This document shows positions 13,644 through 24,469 of a DNA stretch of 36,109 bases, piece by piece. Origin of the DNA: Clostridia bacterium (GTDB taxonomy: Bacteria; Bacillota; Clostridia; Oscillospirales; Acutalibacteraceae); NCBI GenBank assembly GCA_017416485.1, contig JAFQCH010000027.1:1-36109 (forward strand), written 5' to 3'. The notes under the pieces were generated by a model, which worked only from the letters and a program-made list of their open reading frames with translations, made no database searches and was not told the origin of the DNA. A program made the translations under genes and the position numbers. Positions within the stretch are counted from its first letter, which is position 1. Each line of letters opens with the position of its first letter.

Positions 13644-16600
13644 GTGCTGCAATTGGTCTTGTCACGCAATGAAGTGCAACGCAAAGAGGCACTCGATAAA
13701 GAACTGTCTGTTGTATTGCAACAGATGCAAAAACGTATTATTTTGTTGGTTCCCGAACAATCCGCTTTTGCAAGAGATCGCGATATTTTGTTGCGGTTCG
13801 GAGCAAAGGCGGTCAGTTCCATGCTCATCTGCGGATTTTCCCGCTTTGCAACCACCCTTTTGCAGGAGGCGGGAAAGGCTGTTAAACCCCAGATTGATGC
13901 GGCAGGAAGAGCAGTGCTTATGAGCCTTGCGGTTGAAAATGCTGCAGGGGATAACCGCTTATACAGTGCACATGCCGGCAGGGAAAAACTGATGACCAAT
14001 CTGCTTGCAGCAAGGGATGAACTTCGGCAATACGGGCTGCAGCCGTCTGATCTTGAACAAGCCGCCGAACGCATCGGCGGGGAATCCCTTCGCCGTAAAA
14101 CCACGGAGCTTGCCCTCATTTTTGAAGCTTACGATGCCTTGGTCGGTAATCGATTTTCCGACAAAAGCGACAACATCAACATGCTGACCGAACTGCTCAA
14201 AGAACAGACTCTGCTGGAAGATGCCGTTGTTTTTGTTGACGGCTTCCGCGGTTTTACCGAACAGCAGTTTTGTTGCATGGAGCAGGTGCTTCGTCAATGC
14301 CCGTGTGTTACGGTGTTTTTGTGCACCGAAAAAAATGCCGCCGAAGACGGTGCTTTTTCGCATGCTGAGCGTGCCCGCCGCAGATTGCACACCGCCGCAC
14401 AGAAAAGCAATACAAATATAAAGGAAATATATATAGAAGATAAAGATGCACAGCAGTCCGCCTTGTCTTATCTTCGCGAAGCACTTTTCAATCCTTATGC
14501 GGATGAATACAACGAAAAAACAGATGCCGTGACCCTTGTAACCGCATCCGACAAATATGCCGAATGCGATTTCTGCGCATCGGAAGCGGCACGCCTTTTG
14601 CGTGAAGAAGGCTACCGCGCAAGGGATATTGCCGTCATTGAACGGCAGGCAGGCTCTTACAGCAAATCCATTGCCGCGGCTTTCCGCCGTCACGGTGTGC
14701 CGTGTTTTGAAGATATGCGCCGTCCCTTGGGTGAATTTCCGCTTGTGCGCCTTGCAACCGCCGCCTGCGAAGCGGCAGGCAGCCGCATGCGGACCGAAAC
14801 GCTGATGAAAGCCCTGAAAACGGGGCTCGCCGACCTGCATGTGCAGGAAGTGGCGCAACTGGAAGCCTATGCCCGTTTGTGGCAGATTGACGGTGAAGGC
14901 TGGAAAAAAGAATTCACGGGGCATCCTCGCGGATTCGGAAAAGAAATGGAAGATGCTGACCGCGAAAAGCTGTCGGCACTTGAATCCTTGCGCAAAAGGG
15001 CAATTCTGCCGATTCTGCAGTTGCGTAAAGAGCTCGACGGTGCCGACGGCAGAACGGCCTGCGAAGCGGTTTATAAATATCTTCTGCGTGTGAAAGCGGA
15101 TGAACGGCTTCGTGCATTCGCTCAAAAACTTGATAAAAACGGCGACAGTGCGGCTGCGATTGAAATGGGCAGAATATGGGATGTGCTGATGGAATTGCTC
15201 GATGCTTTGCAGGAAGCCATCGGACCGCACACCCCCGGTGCGCAGCGCTTTGCACAGTTGTTGCAGATTATGATATCTTCCGCCGAACTCGGAGATATTC
15301 CCGACGGTATTGATGAAGTTGCAGTCGGGGATGCCGTGCGAATGCGTCTGCAGGATGCAAAAGCGGTGTTCGTGGTCGGTGTGAATGACGGTGTTTTTCC
15401 CGCTGTGCAGTCCGATGCGGGCATTTTCACGCAGTCCGAAAAGGCCCAACTGCGCGAAATCGATCTGCTGTTAGGAGAATCACCCGAACATGCCTGCGCT
15501 GAAGAACGGCTTCTTGCTTACAGTGTGCTCACTGCGGCAAGTGAACGGCTGTATGTCAGTTTCAGCGAAGCCGACCTGCATGCCAAAACACAGCACAAGT
15601 CAGACCTTGTGCAAACCCTTGAAAAAATATATCCGCAGTGCCGCCGTGTCAATACGAGTGTGCTGACGGTGCTCGATAAAATTGCAAGCCCGCAGACCGC
15701 CTTTGAGGCAGCGGCCGAACAGTTTACGGAAAACACCCCGCTGTCGGCTTCGCTTACGGCTTTCGTAAAAGAAAAAGAGGGCTATTCTGACCGTTTGCTG
15801 GCGGTGGAACGCGCCGCAGCGGGACGAAAATTTGCATTTGAAGATTCGCAAACTGCAAAGAAATTGTTCGGTGAAAAATTGCATTTATCTCCTACCAAAA
15901 TAGAAACTTACCATAAATGCTCCTTTGCTTATTTCTGCCGTTACGGTCTGAAACTGGAGCCGCCTTTTGCGGCAAAACTCGACCCGTCCAATCGTGGTTT
16001 GCTGATTCACGAAGTGCTTGAAAAACTGCTCGATGCAAACCGTGACGGCGCATTACTCCGGTTGACTGATTCGCAACTGCGTGAACAGATTCATGCTTTG
16101 TGTGAAGATTATATCGAAAGGTGTATGGGCGGCAAAGCGAACATGCCGCTTCGTTTGCAATGGCAGCTTGACCGTGCCGAGCAGACCGCCTTTGAAATCG
16201 CACAGCGGCTGCGTGCGGAATTCGGGACAAGCCTGTTTGTGACAAAAGATGTGGAACTGTCCGTGCGCGAAGACGGCATTGTGGCTCCCTTTGTTGTCAA
16301 AACGCCCGACGGCGGTATTGTGCAGGTAACGGGCATGATCGACCGTGTGGATGTTATGGAAGACGAAGGCAAAAGTTATGTGCGCGTGGTGGACTACAAA
16401 ACGGGCGGCAAAAATTTCAAGCTTTCCGATGTTAATGCAGGGCTTAATATGCAAATGCTTTTGTATCTGATGTGCCTGTGGGACAATGCGAAGGACCGAT
16501 ACGGCGATGGTGATATCGTGCCCGCGGGAATTCTGTATGTGCCTGCAAAAACAGGTTCACTGACCCTGCCCCGCAATGCAACACTGGATGAAATTGAAAA

Positions 16601-16955
16601 ACAGAAAATCAAAAACGGCAGAATGAACGGACTTGTGCTTGCCGAAAAAAATGTTATTTTAGGCATGGACAGCACGGGCGCCGGGGTTTATATCAATGCC
16701 GAAATCGACAAAAAAGGCGAGCTCAAAGGCAGCATTGCTTCGCTGGATGAGTTTGTGCGCATTCACGAAAAAATAGAAAGCATTTTGTGCGAAATGCACA
16801 GCGACTTACGCAACGGTTCGGTGTATGCCTTGCCGGTTGAAAGCACCAATTATAAGGACATCTGCCGATATTGTGACTATGCCGATGTGTGCTGTCACGA
16901 AAGCACGGATGCGGTGCGAAGTCTTGATTCTGCGGGAGAGGGGGATGCACAATGA
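13644..16955 (+). CDS. addB: AddB, helicase-exonuclease subunit with iron-sulfur cluster
   Basis: The AddB subunit of the AddAB double-strand-break repair nuclease, 1103 residues. The GTG at 13644 is chosen because GGTGAT precedes it; a GTG at 13635 is possible. The C-terminal nuclease domain has VVDYKTGG (D917, K919). The four cluster cysteines are visible as C759, C1074, C1077 and C1083 (C, then CxxCxxxxxC). The N-terminal helicase-like domain has VPEQSAFA but no Walker A motif: the usual GRxGSGKT is replaced by SRNEVQRKEAL. In characterised AddB proteins this site is present but contributes little to unwinding, so the loss may be tolerated. Its last four bases (ATGA) overlap the start of addA. 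An 8-bp inverted repeat (13607-13614 with 13622-13629) lies upstream. Confidence 0.95.
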   Translation: MLQLVLSRNEVQRKEALDKELSVVLQQMQKRIILLVPEQSAFARDRDILLRFGAKAVSSMLICGFSRFATTLLQEAGKAVKPQIDAAGRAVLMSLAVENAAGDNRLYSAHAGREKLMTNLLAARDELRQYGLQPSDLEQAAERIGGESLRRKTTELALIFEAYDALVGNRFSDKSDNINMLTELLKEQTLLEDAVVFVDGFRGFTEQQFCCMEQVLRQCPCVTVFLCTEKNAAEDGAFSHAERARRRLHTAAQKSNTNIKEIYIEDKDAQQSALSYLREALFNPYADEYNEKTDAVTLVTASDKYAECDFCASEAARLLREEGYRARDIAVIERQAGSYSKSIAAAFRRHGVPCFEDMRRPLGEFPLVRLATAACEAAGSRMRTETLMKALKTGLADLHVQEVAQLEAYARLWQIDGEGWKKEFTGHPRGFGKEMEDADREKLSALESLRKRAILPILQLRKELDGADGRTACEAVYKYLLRVKADERLRAFAQKLDKNGDSAAAIEMGRIWDVLMELLDALQEAIGPHTPGAQRFAQLLQIMISSAELGDIPDGIDEVAVGDAVRMRLQDAKAVFVVGVNDGVFPAVQSDAGIFTQSEKAQLREIDLLLGESPEHACAEERLLAYSVLTAASERLYVSFSEADLHAKTQHKSDLVQTLEKIYPQCRRVNTSVLTVLDKIASPQTAFEAAAEQFTENTPLSASLTAFVKEKEGYSDRLLAVERAAAGRKFAFEDSQTAKKLFGEKLHLSPTKIETYHKCSFAYFCRYGLKLEPPFAAKLDPSNRGLLIHEVLEKLLDANRDGALLRLTDSQLREQIHALCEDYIERCMGGKANMPLRLQWQLDRAEQTAFEIAQRLRAEFGTSLFVTKDVELSVREDGIVAPFVVKTPDGGIVQVTGMIDRVDVMEDEGKSYVRVVDYKTGGKNFKLSDVNAGLNMQMLLYLMCLWDNAKDRYGDGDIVPAGILYVPAKTGSLTLPRNATLDEIEKQKIKNGRMNGLVLAEKNVILGMDSTGAGVYINAEIDKKGELKGSIASLDEFVRIHEKIESILCEMHSDLRNGSVYALPVESTNYKDICRYCDYADVCCHESTDAVRSLDSAGEGDAQ

Positions 16956-19900
16956 AATGGACACCGGAACAGCAAAATGCCATTGAAGCGGATGGTTGCA
17001 GCCTGCTCATCAGTGCCGCCGCAGGGTCGGGTAAAACCGCCGTGCTGACCGAACGTGTGGCACGAAAACTCCTTGACCGTGAAAATCCCTGCAAGCCCGA
17101 AGAATTGTTGGTTGTTACCTTCACCAATGCCGCCGCGGCGGAAATGCGCTTGCGAATCTGCAATAAAATTGCGCAAGCGGCAAAAGATCATCCCGGCGAT
17201 CCGTTCTTTGCAAAATTGCGTGCCCGCATGGACAATGCCCGTATCTGCACCATCGACTCGTTCTGCATCCGCCTTGTGCGTGAGCATTTTCATGAAGCGG
17301 ATATTGCACCCGATTTCCGTCTGATGGATGACGGCGAGGGAAAACTGTTGCAACGCAAAGTAATTGCGCAGGTGTTGGAACAATTGCACACCGAAAAGGA
17401 TGACGACTTTGTGCAGCTTTGTGCCATGTTTGAGCAGGGACAAAGTGATGATCAGCTGGCGGAATGTATTCTGCAGATGCACCACTATTGCTCTGCCTAT
17501 CCCTTTGCCGAGCAGTGGCTGAACGGTGTGCTTGATTTTTATACTTCTTCTCATCCGCAGGACAGTATATGGGGCAAGATTCTGCTTGACCGTCTGAAAA
17601 CAGGCTTGCTGTATTGCATTTCTCTGTATGACCGTTCGCTTTGCGATATCTTCGGTGCGGATGACCTGACCGAAAAATATGAAGAATTCTTAAAAACCGA
17701 AAAATACGGTTTTGAACTTGCATTGCAGGCGGCAAACGAAGGCTGGAATGCCGCTGTTGCCGCAATGTCCCGCATGAATTTTGCAACATTTCCGATTCTG
17801 CGCAAACCGTCTGACCCTGTCTGCAAGGATGCCGTAAAAGCAAGACGCGATTACTGCAAAAAGGAATTTGCAATCCTTGCGGCCCTTCTGCCTGCCGACA
17901 GCGAAGAGCACGAAGAAGACCTGCAGGTGCTTCGTCCCGTGGTGCGATCTCTTGTGCAGGCTGTGCGTCTGTTTTCGGCTCGTCTGCTCGAGGAAAAACG
18001 AGAACTCAACACCTATGATTTTTCCGACATCACATCCTTTGCATTGGGGCTGCTTGTGCGCAACGAAAACGGCATTGTCACACGCACCCCGCTTGCAGAA
18101 GAACTCTGCAATGAATTCAAAGAAATTCTGGTCGATGAATACCAGGACACCAACGAAGCACAGGACATGCTGTTCCGTGCTTTGTCAAAGGATGAAACCA
18201 ATCTGTTCACCGTCGGTGATGTGAAACAGAGCATCTATAAATTCCGCCTTGCCATGCCCGAATTGTTTTTGCACAAAGCGGAAACCTTTGTTCCTTATGA
18301 CGGCGGTGCGCAAGGTTCCAAAATTATTCTCGGCAACAACTTCCGCAGTCGTAAAGGGGTTGTGGACCTTGTGAATTTTGTATTCTCCCGCATTATGACA
18401 AAACAAGCGGGGGAGATGGACTATACCAAAGACGAAGAACTTGTTTTTTCGGCTGATTACAAACCTATTGAAGGTGCCGAAAGCGAATGGCATCTGCTTG
18501 AAACGCACGGACAAAGCAAAGACGAAGCCCTGCGTGCACAGGCAAGGTATGCGGCAGACCGTATTCTTGAATTTATTCGCAATAAAACGCCTGTGCGAAC
18601 AAAAACGGGCAGCCGTCCCGCAGCCTTTGGCGATTTCTGCATTCTGCTTCGCACCGTCAAAAAAGCGGCGGATATTTTTGCGGCTGAATTGCAGGCAAAA
18701 GGCATTCCCGTGTCTTACGAAAAAAGCGGCGGCTTTTTTGAAACGGCGGAAATCCGCACGGCATTGTCATTCCTGCGTATGCTGGATGACCCTTACCGCG
18801 ATGTGGACACCCTTGCCGTGCTCTATTCGCCGCTGTACGGTTTTACATCGGATGAAATCACAAATATCCGTCTGTGCGGCATGAAACAGCCGTTGTATGC
18901 CTGTTTGCAGATTGCCGCCGACCGCGGAAACAAAAAAGCGGCAGATTTCCTTGCAGCGTGTGATATCTTGCGCACCATTGCCGTTGCAGGCAACACGGCA
19001 GGTCTTTTGCGGGAATTGTATGACCGCACGGGCTTCACAAGCGTTGTGTTTGCAAGCGACGGCGGGGAAGTGCGTTTTCGCAATCTGCTGGTGCTGCTTG
19101 AATATGCCGCCGATTTCGACAAAAACATCGGAACGGGCTTGTTCGGTTTTTTGCGCTATATTGACGGGCTGATCGAAAACGGACAAAAGCTCGACGGTGC
19201 GGCGGGGGCCGCATCGGATTGCGGTTTTGTGCGCATTATGAGCATTCATAAGTCCAAGGGACTTGAATTTCCGTTTGTCATTCTTGCCAACACGGAAAAA
19301 GAATTTAACCGCATGGACAGCCGCAAGCCCCTGCTCATTTCCCACAATGCGGGCATCGGTATCCGCAGGCAGGATCGTGAAACGCTTCGCCGCTTTGATA
19401 CGGTCGGTTCGCGTGCCGTGCGGCAGGTGCTTGACAGCGGTGCCAATGCCGAAGAAATGCGGCTTTTGTATGTTGCCATGACCCGTGCGGCAGAGCATTT
19501 GCTGATCCTGACTTCTTTGAATAAAGTCGGTGAAAAACTGGCACAGGAAGCCTGTTTCTTAACCGATACCCTGCAACCGTCGGAATACCGTCTTTGCAAA
19601 GCAAACAGCTTTGCGGACTGGTTATTGCCGACCTTACTGACTCATCCCGATGCATCGGCTTTACGCGGTTTTACCGTTGCACATGAAGACGGTCTTTCCG
19701 CTTTGAAAATCTGTTTTACAGATGAAGAAAATCCTGTGCAGGATGCACAACAGACACAGGAAATCGCCTTGCCGCAGGAAGAATTGCTGGCTGAAATTCG
19801 CAGACGGGCAGATTATGTGTACCCCTTTGCGGTGCTTGACGGTGTCCCCGTCAAACGAACCGCATCTGATCTGTATGCGGAAAAATTCAATACCGACTTT

Positions 19901-20470
19901 TTTGCTTCTTCCAAGCCCGCCTTTCTGTGCGGCGGTGGACTGACCCCTGCGGAACGCGGAACGGCGGTGCATAAATTCCTGCAATACTGTTCATTGGATT
20001 TGAATGCCGATGCCCCGCAGGTACAAGCGGAACGGATATGTGCGGCAGGCTTGTTGAGCGAACGGGAAGTGTCTGCGATCGACTTTGAGAAAACCGCGGC
20101 ATTCTTGCAATCTGAAACCGCGGTTCGTGCAAGAAATGCACAACAGTTGCATCGTGAAATGCAGTTTACCATTGCTGTCGGGGCAAACGAGTTTGTGCAG
20201 AATCTTCCCGATTTCGTACAGGATGAAAATACGGTCGTTATCGGTAAAATTGATATGGTTTTTGTGGAAGACGGACAGGCGGTCATTGTGGATTACAAAA
20301 CAGACCGTGTAAAATCTTTGGATATTCTGTGCGATCGTTATGCCGAACAGATCCGCATGTATGCCCGTGCGGCGACCGAAATTCTCGGTGTTCCCGTCAA
20401 AGAAGCGGTGCTGTTTTCCATCCATCTCGGGCAGACTGTTAACGTGGATATAAAAGACGAAAAAAAGTGA
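16952..20470 (+). CDS. addA: AddA, UvrD-type helicase-nuclease subunit
   Basis: The motor subunit of AddAB, 1172 residues, normal length. Helicase motif I is AAAGSGKT (K28), motif Ia VTFTNAAAAEMR, motif II LVDEYQDTN (D395, E396), motif III VGDVKQSIYKFR, motif V SIHKSKGLEFPFV and motif VI LYVAMTRAAEHL. The C-terminal RecB-like nuclease motif is VIVDYKTDR (D1114, K1116). With AddB it resects double-strand breaks until a Chi-like site and loads RecA. Translation is coupled to addB through the ATGA overlap. Confidence 0.97.
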   Translation: MKWTPEQQNAIEADGCSLLISAAAGSGKTAVLTERVARKLLDRENPCKPEELLVVTFTNAAAAEMRLRICNKIAQAAKDHPGDPFFAKLRARMDNARICTIDSFCIRLVREHFHEADIAPDFRLMDDGEGKLLQRKVIAQVLEQLHTEKDDDFVQLCAMFEQGQSDDQLAECILQMHHYCSAYPFAEQWLNGVLDFYTSSHPQDSIWGKILLDRLKTGLLYCISLYDRSLCDIFGADDLTEKYEEFLKTEKYGFELALQAANEGWNAAVAAMSRMNFATFPILRKPSDPVCKDAVKARRDYCKKEFAILAALLPADSEEHEEDLQVLRPVVRSLVQAVRLFSARLLEEKRELNTYDFSDITSFALGLLVRNENGIVTRTPLAEELCNEFKEILVDEYQDTNEAQDMLFRALSKDETNLFTVGDVKQSIYKFRLAMPELFLHKAETFVPYDGGAQGSKIILGNNFRSRKGVVDLVNFVFSRIMTKQAGEMDYTKDEELVFSADYKPIEGAESEWHLLETHGQSKDEALRAQARYAADRILEFIRNKTPVRTKTGSRPAAFGDFCILLRTVKKAADIFAAELQAKGIPVSYEKSGGFFETAEIRTALSFLRMLDDPYRDVDTLAVLYSPLYGFTSDEITNIRLCGMKQPLYACLQIAADRGNKKAADFLAACDILRTIAVAGNTAGLLRELYDRTGFTSVVFASDGGEVRFRNLLVLLEYAADFDKNIGTGLFGFLRYIDGLIENGQKLDGAAGAASDCGFVRIMSIHKSKGLEFPFVILANTEKEFNRMDSRKPLLISHNAGIGIRRQDRETLRRFDTVGSRAVRQVLDSGANAEEMRLLYVAMTRAAEHLLILTSLNKVGEKLAQEACFLTDTLQPSEYRLCKANSFADWLLPTLLTHPDASALRGFTVAHEDGLSALKICFTDEENPVQDAQQTQEIALPQEELLAEIRRRADYVYPFAVLDGVPVKRTASDLYAEKFNTDFFASSKPAFLCGGGLTPAERGTAVHKFLQYCSLDLNADAPQVQAERICAAGLLSEREVSAIDFEKTAAFLQSETAVRARNAQQLHREMQFTIAVGANEFVQNLPDFVQDENTVVIGKIDMVFVEDGQAVIVDYKTDRVKSLDILCDRYAEQIRMYARAATEILGVPVKEAVLFSIHLGQTVNVDIKDEKK

Positions 20471-20489
20471 AAAAAATATCAAAAATCTC

Positions 20490-20518
20490 TTGCATTTTCA
20501 AATTCTTTGTGCTATAAT
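20490..20518 (+). promoter_or_regulatory. Promoter of rpmE
   Basis: TTGCAT (20490-20495) and TATAAT (20513-20518) are separated by 17 bases. It starts just after the addA stop and gives rpmE its own transcript with a leader of about 80 bases. Confidence 0.85.
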
Positions 20519-20538
20519 GCCGTTTGCTATGTTGATTA

Positions 20539-20575
20539 GGGAAAGCCGCCCCGACAAAAGTTCGGATACTTTCCC
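20539..20575 (+). promoter_or_regulatory. Structured leader of rpmE (candidate L31 autoregulatory element)
   Basis: GGGAAAG (20539-20545) pairs perfectly with CTTTCCC (20569-20575), and an inner stem CCGAC pairs with GTTCGG. Ribosomal protein L31 leaders are a known class of autoregulatory RNA in several phyla. Whether this one belongs to a described class was not tested. The ribosome site GAAGAGGTG lies downstream of the stem. Confidence 0.5.
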
Positions 20576-20605
20576 GCATAAGTATTAACGAAGAGGTGAA
20601 CCTAA

Positions 20606-20812
20606 ATGAAGCAGGGCATCCATCCCAACTACAGTGCAACAGAAGTCAGATGCGCTTGCGGTGCTGTTTTTGAAACATCATCCACCAAGCAGAACCTTCG
20701 TGTAGATATCTGCTCGAAGTGCCATCCCTATTTTACCGGTAAGCAGAAGCTTGTTGACACCGGCGGACGTGTTGACAGATTCAAAAAGCGTTACAATCTC
20801 GAAAATAACTAA
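20606..20812 (+). CDS. rpmE: 50S ribosomal protein L31, zinc-binding type
   Basis: A 68-residue protein of the large subunit. The zinc-binding cysteines are present (CACG and [13 protein letters not shown]), so this is the C+ form. The start has AGAGGTG upstream. It has its own promoter, structured leader and terminator. Confidence 0.97.
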   Translation: MKQGIHPNYSATEVRCACGAVFETSSTKQNLRVDICSKCHPYFTGKQKLVDTGGRVDRFKKRYNLENN

Positions 20813-20843
20813 ATCTCGCAAAACAATTTTTAACGAAAAAAAA

Positions 20844-20869
20844 CGGTACTCTCGCGGTGCCGCTTTTTT
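20844..20869 (+). terminator. Intrinsic terminator of rpmE
   Basis: CGGTAC (20844-20849) pairs with GTGCCG (20857-20862) with one wobble, followed by CTTTTTT. An A-run precedes the stem. Confidence 0.8.
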
Positions 20870-20902
20870 CTATTTCCCGCAAAATGTCAGGAGGCGCTTT
20901 TT

Positions 20903-21529
20903 TTGAAATCCTATCTCACACTTGAAAAAGCGGCAAAAACGGAATATGTGGTCAAGCATTCGCGTTTTATAACTACAGTTGCGCCTGTTGAAACCAACGA
21001 ACAGGCTGTGCAGTTTGTTGCGGATGTGCGAAGCCAATACAGCGATGCCACCCACAATGTGTATGCCTATGTTCTGCGCGAAGGGCAAATGAAGCGTTAT
21101 TCCGACGACGGAGAGCCGCAGGGCACGGCAGGTATGCCCGTGCTGGATGTTTTGCTCAAATCGGGTGTGACGGATTGTGCATTGGTTGTCACGCGGTATT
21201 TCGGCGGAATCTTGCTCGGAGGCGGCGGACTCGTGCGGGCTTATTCGCATTCCGCATCGCTTGGTGTGGAGGCTGCCGGTATTGTCCGCATGACCCCGTG
21301 TGCCATCATGGAAATGACCTGCGATTATTCCTTTTACGGCAGAGTGCCCGCATTGCTTGCCGATTTTGAAGCCGTTACCGAAGACACACAGTTTACGGAC
21401 AATGTAACGGTCGTATTTCGTATGCCCGCCGAATCGGTCGAGGCATTCGAAAAAGAGCTGACCGAGCGCAGTTTCGGTAAATTTTTTGCAAAAAAGCGGG
21501 AGGAAATATTTGCCCCGATAAAAATTTAA
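20903..21529 (+). CDS. YigZ/IMPACT-family protein
   Basis: A 208-residue protein. Its TTG start is supported by AGGAGG eight bases upstream. The UPF0029/IMPACT N-terminal domain shows the conserved SDDGEPQGTAGMPVL and VTRYFGGILLGGGGLVRAY blocks, and a DUF1949-type alpha-beta C-terminal domain follows (about 138-205). Eukaryotic IMPACT affects translation control; the bacterial function is unclear. It lies upstream of dnaG with a 56-base gap. Confidence 0.9.
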   Translation: MKSYLTLEKAAKTEYVVKHSRFITTVAPVETNEQAVQFVADVRSQYSDATHNVYAYVLREGQMKRYSDDGEPQGTAGMPVLDVLLKSGVTDCALVVTRYFGGILLGGGGLVRAYSHSASLGVEAAGIVRMTPCAIMEMTCDYSFYGRVPALLADFEAVTEDTQFTDNVTVVFRMPAESVEAFEKELTERSFGKFFAKKREEIFAPIKI

Positions 21530-21585
21530 TTTTTTTAAAGGATTTTTGTTACAAAAAGCGTATATTAGTGTAAGGAGGGGATATT

Positions 21586-23346
21586 GTGCGGTTCAGTGAC
21601 ACATTTCTGAACGATCTGCGTTCCAAGATTGACATTGAAGATCTGATTGCGCGGTATGCGGAAGTGCGCGGCAGAGGCCGCACGCCGGTCTGCTTGTGTC
21701 CGTTTCACAACGAAAAGACCCCTTCTTTTGTGATTTATAAAGATACGCAATCTTATTATTGCTTCGGTTGCGGTGCCGGCGGCGATGCCATCACCTTTAT
21801 CCGCAATATCGAAAATCTGGATTATACGGAGGCTGTCCGTTTTCTGTGCGAGCGCACGGGTACGGATTTTCCGAATGACCCGGTGGACGATGAACTCACG
21901 CGGCAAAGACGCCGTTGCTACGAAGCAAACAGGGAAGCGGCACGGTTTTTCCATGCCCAGCTTTCCCAACCGCATGCACAGCAGGCAAGAGAATACATTC
22001 AGAAGCGTGCTCTGACCAAAGAAACGGTTGTGCGCTTCGGGCTCGGCTATGCTCCCGCTTCGTGGGATGCACTGCTCAAACACATGCGCAGCAAAGGTTT
22101 TTCGGATCAGGAGTTAATTCTCTATGATCTGGCAAGAAAAACAGCAAAGGGTTCATGTATTGATGCTTTCAGAAATCGCCTGATCTTTCCGATCATTGAT
22201 CTGCGGGGCAATGTCATTGCCTTCGGCGGGCGCGTGCTTGACGATTCAAAGCCCAAATACCTGAACACTTCCGATACAGTCGTATACAAAAAAAGTCAGG
22301 CTCTTTATGCACTCAATGTTGCAAAAAACGGCAACAATGACCGTCTGATTCTTTGTGAAGGTTACATGGATGTGATCAGTCTTCATCAGGCAGGATTCAC
22401 ACAAGCGGTTGCCGGTTTAGGCACAGCCTTCACGCCTGAACAAGCCAAATTGCTCAGCCGTTACTGCACGGAACTTCTTATCTGCTTCGACTCAGACGAA
22501 GCGGGCATCAAAGCAACCCGGCGAGCCCGCAAAATCCTTGCGGATACGGATGTGAAACTGCGTGTTGTACGCATGGTGGGCGGCAAGGACCCTGATGAAA
22601 TTATCAAAAAATACGGCAAAGAACGCATGCGTGAAATTCTGGAAGGCGCGGTCAATGAAACCGAATTTGCTCTGCAAAGCGCGAAGGCGCGATTTGATAC
22701 GGAAACGGCAGACGGCAAAGTCGGTTATCTGAACGAGGCAGTCGGTGTGCTTGCGGCAATTCCCAATGCCGTCAAGCGTGATGTTTATATCACGCAATTG
22801 GCAGGGGAGTTGCAGGTTTCCAAGGCAGCCATTGAAGCGCAGGTCGCCAAGCTGTACAGAAATGCACGCAAAAAGGAAGAGAAAGAAGTTTTCGGACAGG
22901 CTGTCAAGCATCTGAGAGGGGAGGATACCCCGTCTCCGAATCCCGACAAACGGCGTTATCCTCGTGCTGTCAAGGCAGAGGAGCATTTGCTTGCGGCACT
23001 GCTTGCAAATCCCGCTTATCTTCGCAAATTTGCATCCCGTCTGAACGAAGATGTTTTTATGACACCGTTCAACAAGCGGATCTTTGCGGCTGTTTCCGAA
23101 AAAATTGAACAGAATCTCAGTCTGATGCCGTCTTCATTCTCCGCAACGGAAAATGAAGAAACCGTTGCCTACATATCCATGCTGCTTGCGCTGTCTTCAC
23201 AGGTGGGCACAACGGAAAAATCATTCGGAGATTACCTTACAATTCTTGCACAGGAAAAGAAAAAGGCAGAACGCAGTGAAAGCGGTCCGTTAACGGATGC
23301 GGATTTTCTTGCGCGTATTGCCGATTGCAAAAAAACGGATAGTTGA
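21586..23346 (+). CDS. dnaG: DNA primase DnaG
   Basis: Replicative primase of 586 residues, GTG start with AAGGAGGGG upstream. The zinc finger is CPFH (C38, H41) with CFGC (C59, C62). The TOPRIM domain shows LCEGYMDV (E258) and DSDEAG (D302, D304). The C-terminal DnaB-binding domain (about 450-586) is present but weakly conserved. It is followed after 13 bases by rpoD, the usual macromolecular-synthesis arrangement. Confidence 0.97.
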   Translation: MRFSDTFLNDLRSKIDIEDLIARYAEVRGRGRTPVCLCPFHNEKTPSFVIYKDTQSYYCFGCGAGGDAITFIRNIENLDYTEAVRFLCERTGTDFPNDPVDDELTRQRRRCYEANREAARFFHAQLSQPHAQQAREYIQKRALTKETVVRFGLGYAPASWDALLKHMRSKGFSDQELILYDLARKTAKGSCIDAFRNRLIFPIIDLRGNVIAFGGRVLDDSKPKYLNTSDTVVYKKSQALYALNVAKNGNNDRLILCEGYMDVISLHQAGFTQAVAGLGTAFTPEQAKLLSRYCTELLICFDSDEAGIKATRRARKILADTDVKLRVVRMVGGKDPDEIIKKYGKERMREILEGAVNETEFALQSAKARFDTETADGKVGYLNEAVGVLAAIPNAVKRDVYITQLAGELQVSKAAIEAQVAKLYRNARKKEEKEVFGQAVKHLRGEDTPSPNPDKRRYPRAVKAEEHLLAALLANPAYLRKFASRLNEDVFMTPFNKRIFAAVSEKIEQNLSLMPSSFSATENEETVAYISMLLALSSQVGTTEKSFGDYLTILAQEKKKAERSESGPLTDADFLARIADCKKTDS

Positions 23347-23359
23347 AAGGAAAAAAGAT

Positions 23360-24454
23360 ATGGAACACACTGAAAAACCCAACAGCCTTGCCGCGTTGAT
23401 TGAAAGAGGTAAGGCAACAGGAAAACTGTCCACAAAAGACATCGATATGCTCTTGCTGGAGAATGATATCGATATTGAAGAACTTGACAAGATTTATGAA
23501 CTCATTGAGCAGAACAATATTGAGCTCATTGATGAAATGTCTGATCTTGCCGCGGAAGCACTCAACTTCGATTCCGAGGTTGCGCGTGTTTATGATGCCG
23601 ACAGCGGCGAAATGGACAAGAACGGCGTGCTTGATGACCCCGTTAAAGTATATCTGCGTGATATCGGCAGAATCTCTCTGCTGACCAGCGAAGAAGAAAC
23701 CGCACTTGCCATCCGGGTTTCCGAAGGGGATAAGGATGCTAAAAACAAACTTATTCAGGCAAACTTGCGCCTTGTTGTCAGCATTGCAAAAAGACACCTC
23801 GGCAGAGGTTTGCAATTGTTGGATCTGATTCAGGAAGGCAACCTGGGTCTTATTAAAGCGGTTGACAAGTTTGACTACACCAAGGGCTTCAAGTTCTCTA
23901 CTTATGCAACATGGTGGATCAAACAGGCCATCACCCGTGCCATTGCCGACCAGGCAAGAACCATCCGTATTCCCGTGCATATGGTTGAAACCATCAACCG
24001 TGTCAAAAAGACCAACAGCATGCTGCTGCACAAAAACGGCAAAGAACCTACGGAAGATGAAATTGCGGCAGAACTCAACATGTCTGTTGAACGTGTGCGC
24101 GAAATTCTGCGTGTTTCGCAGGAGCCTGTTTCGCTTGAAACCCCCATCGGTGAAGAAGATGACAGCCATCTGGGTGACTTCATTCCCGATGAAGATGCGC
24201 TTGCACCCGCCGAAGCCGCTTCCCGCGAAATGCTCAAGGAAGCCCTTGCTGCCGTGCTTGAAACCCTTACCCCCCGTGAAGCAAGGGTGCTGACCCTGCG
24301 TTACGGCCTGGAAGACGGCCATCCCCGCACGCTCGAAGAAGTCGGCCGCGAATTTGACGTTACCCGTGAACGTATCCGTCAGATCGAAACCAAGGCGCTT
24401 CGCAAACTCAGGCATCCCCAGCGCAGCAAGCGCCTGAAAGATTTTCTTGAATAA
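23360..24454 (+). CDS. rpoD: RNA polymerase primary sigma factor
   Basis: The housekeeping sigma factor (SigA), 364 residues, short as in Firmicutes. Region 1.1 is about 70 residues, region 1.2 starts at [11 protein letters not shown], regions 2.3-2.4 read [20 protein letters not shown], and region 4.2 reads [20 protein letters not shown]. The ATG at 23360 follows GAAAGGAAAAAAGAT. Translation is probably linked to dnaG. The good 17-base-spaced promoters in this window fit its expected specificity. Confidence 0.97.
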   Translation: MEHTEKPNSLAALIERGKATGKLSTKDIDMLLLENDIDIEELDKIYELIEQNNIELIDEMSDLAAEALNFDSEVARVYDADSGEMDKNGVLDDPVKVYLRDIGRISLLTSEEETALAIRVSEGDKDAKNKLIQANLRLVVSIAKRHLGRGLQLLDLIQEGNLGLIKAVDKFDYTKGFKFSTYATWWIKQAITRAIADQARTIRIPVHMVETINRVKKTNSMLLHKNGKEPTEDEIAAELNMSVERVREILRVSQEPVSLETPIGEEDDSHLGDFIPDEDALAPAEAASREMLKEALAAVLETLTPREARVLTLRYGLEDGHPRTLEEVGREFDVTRERIRQIETKALRKLRHPQRSKRLKDFLE

Positions 24455-24469
24455 GAAGCGGAGGAAAAC

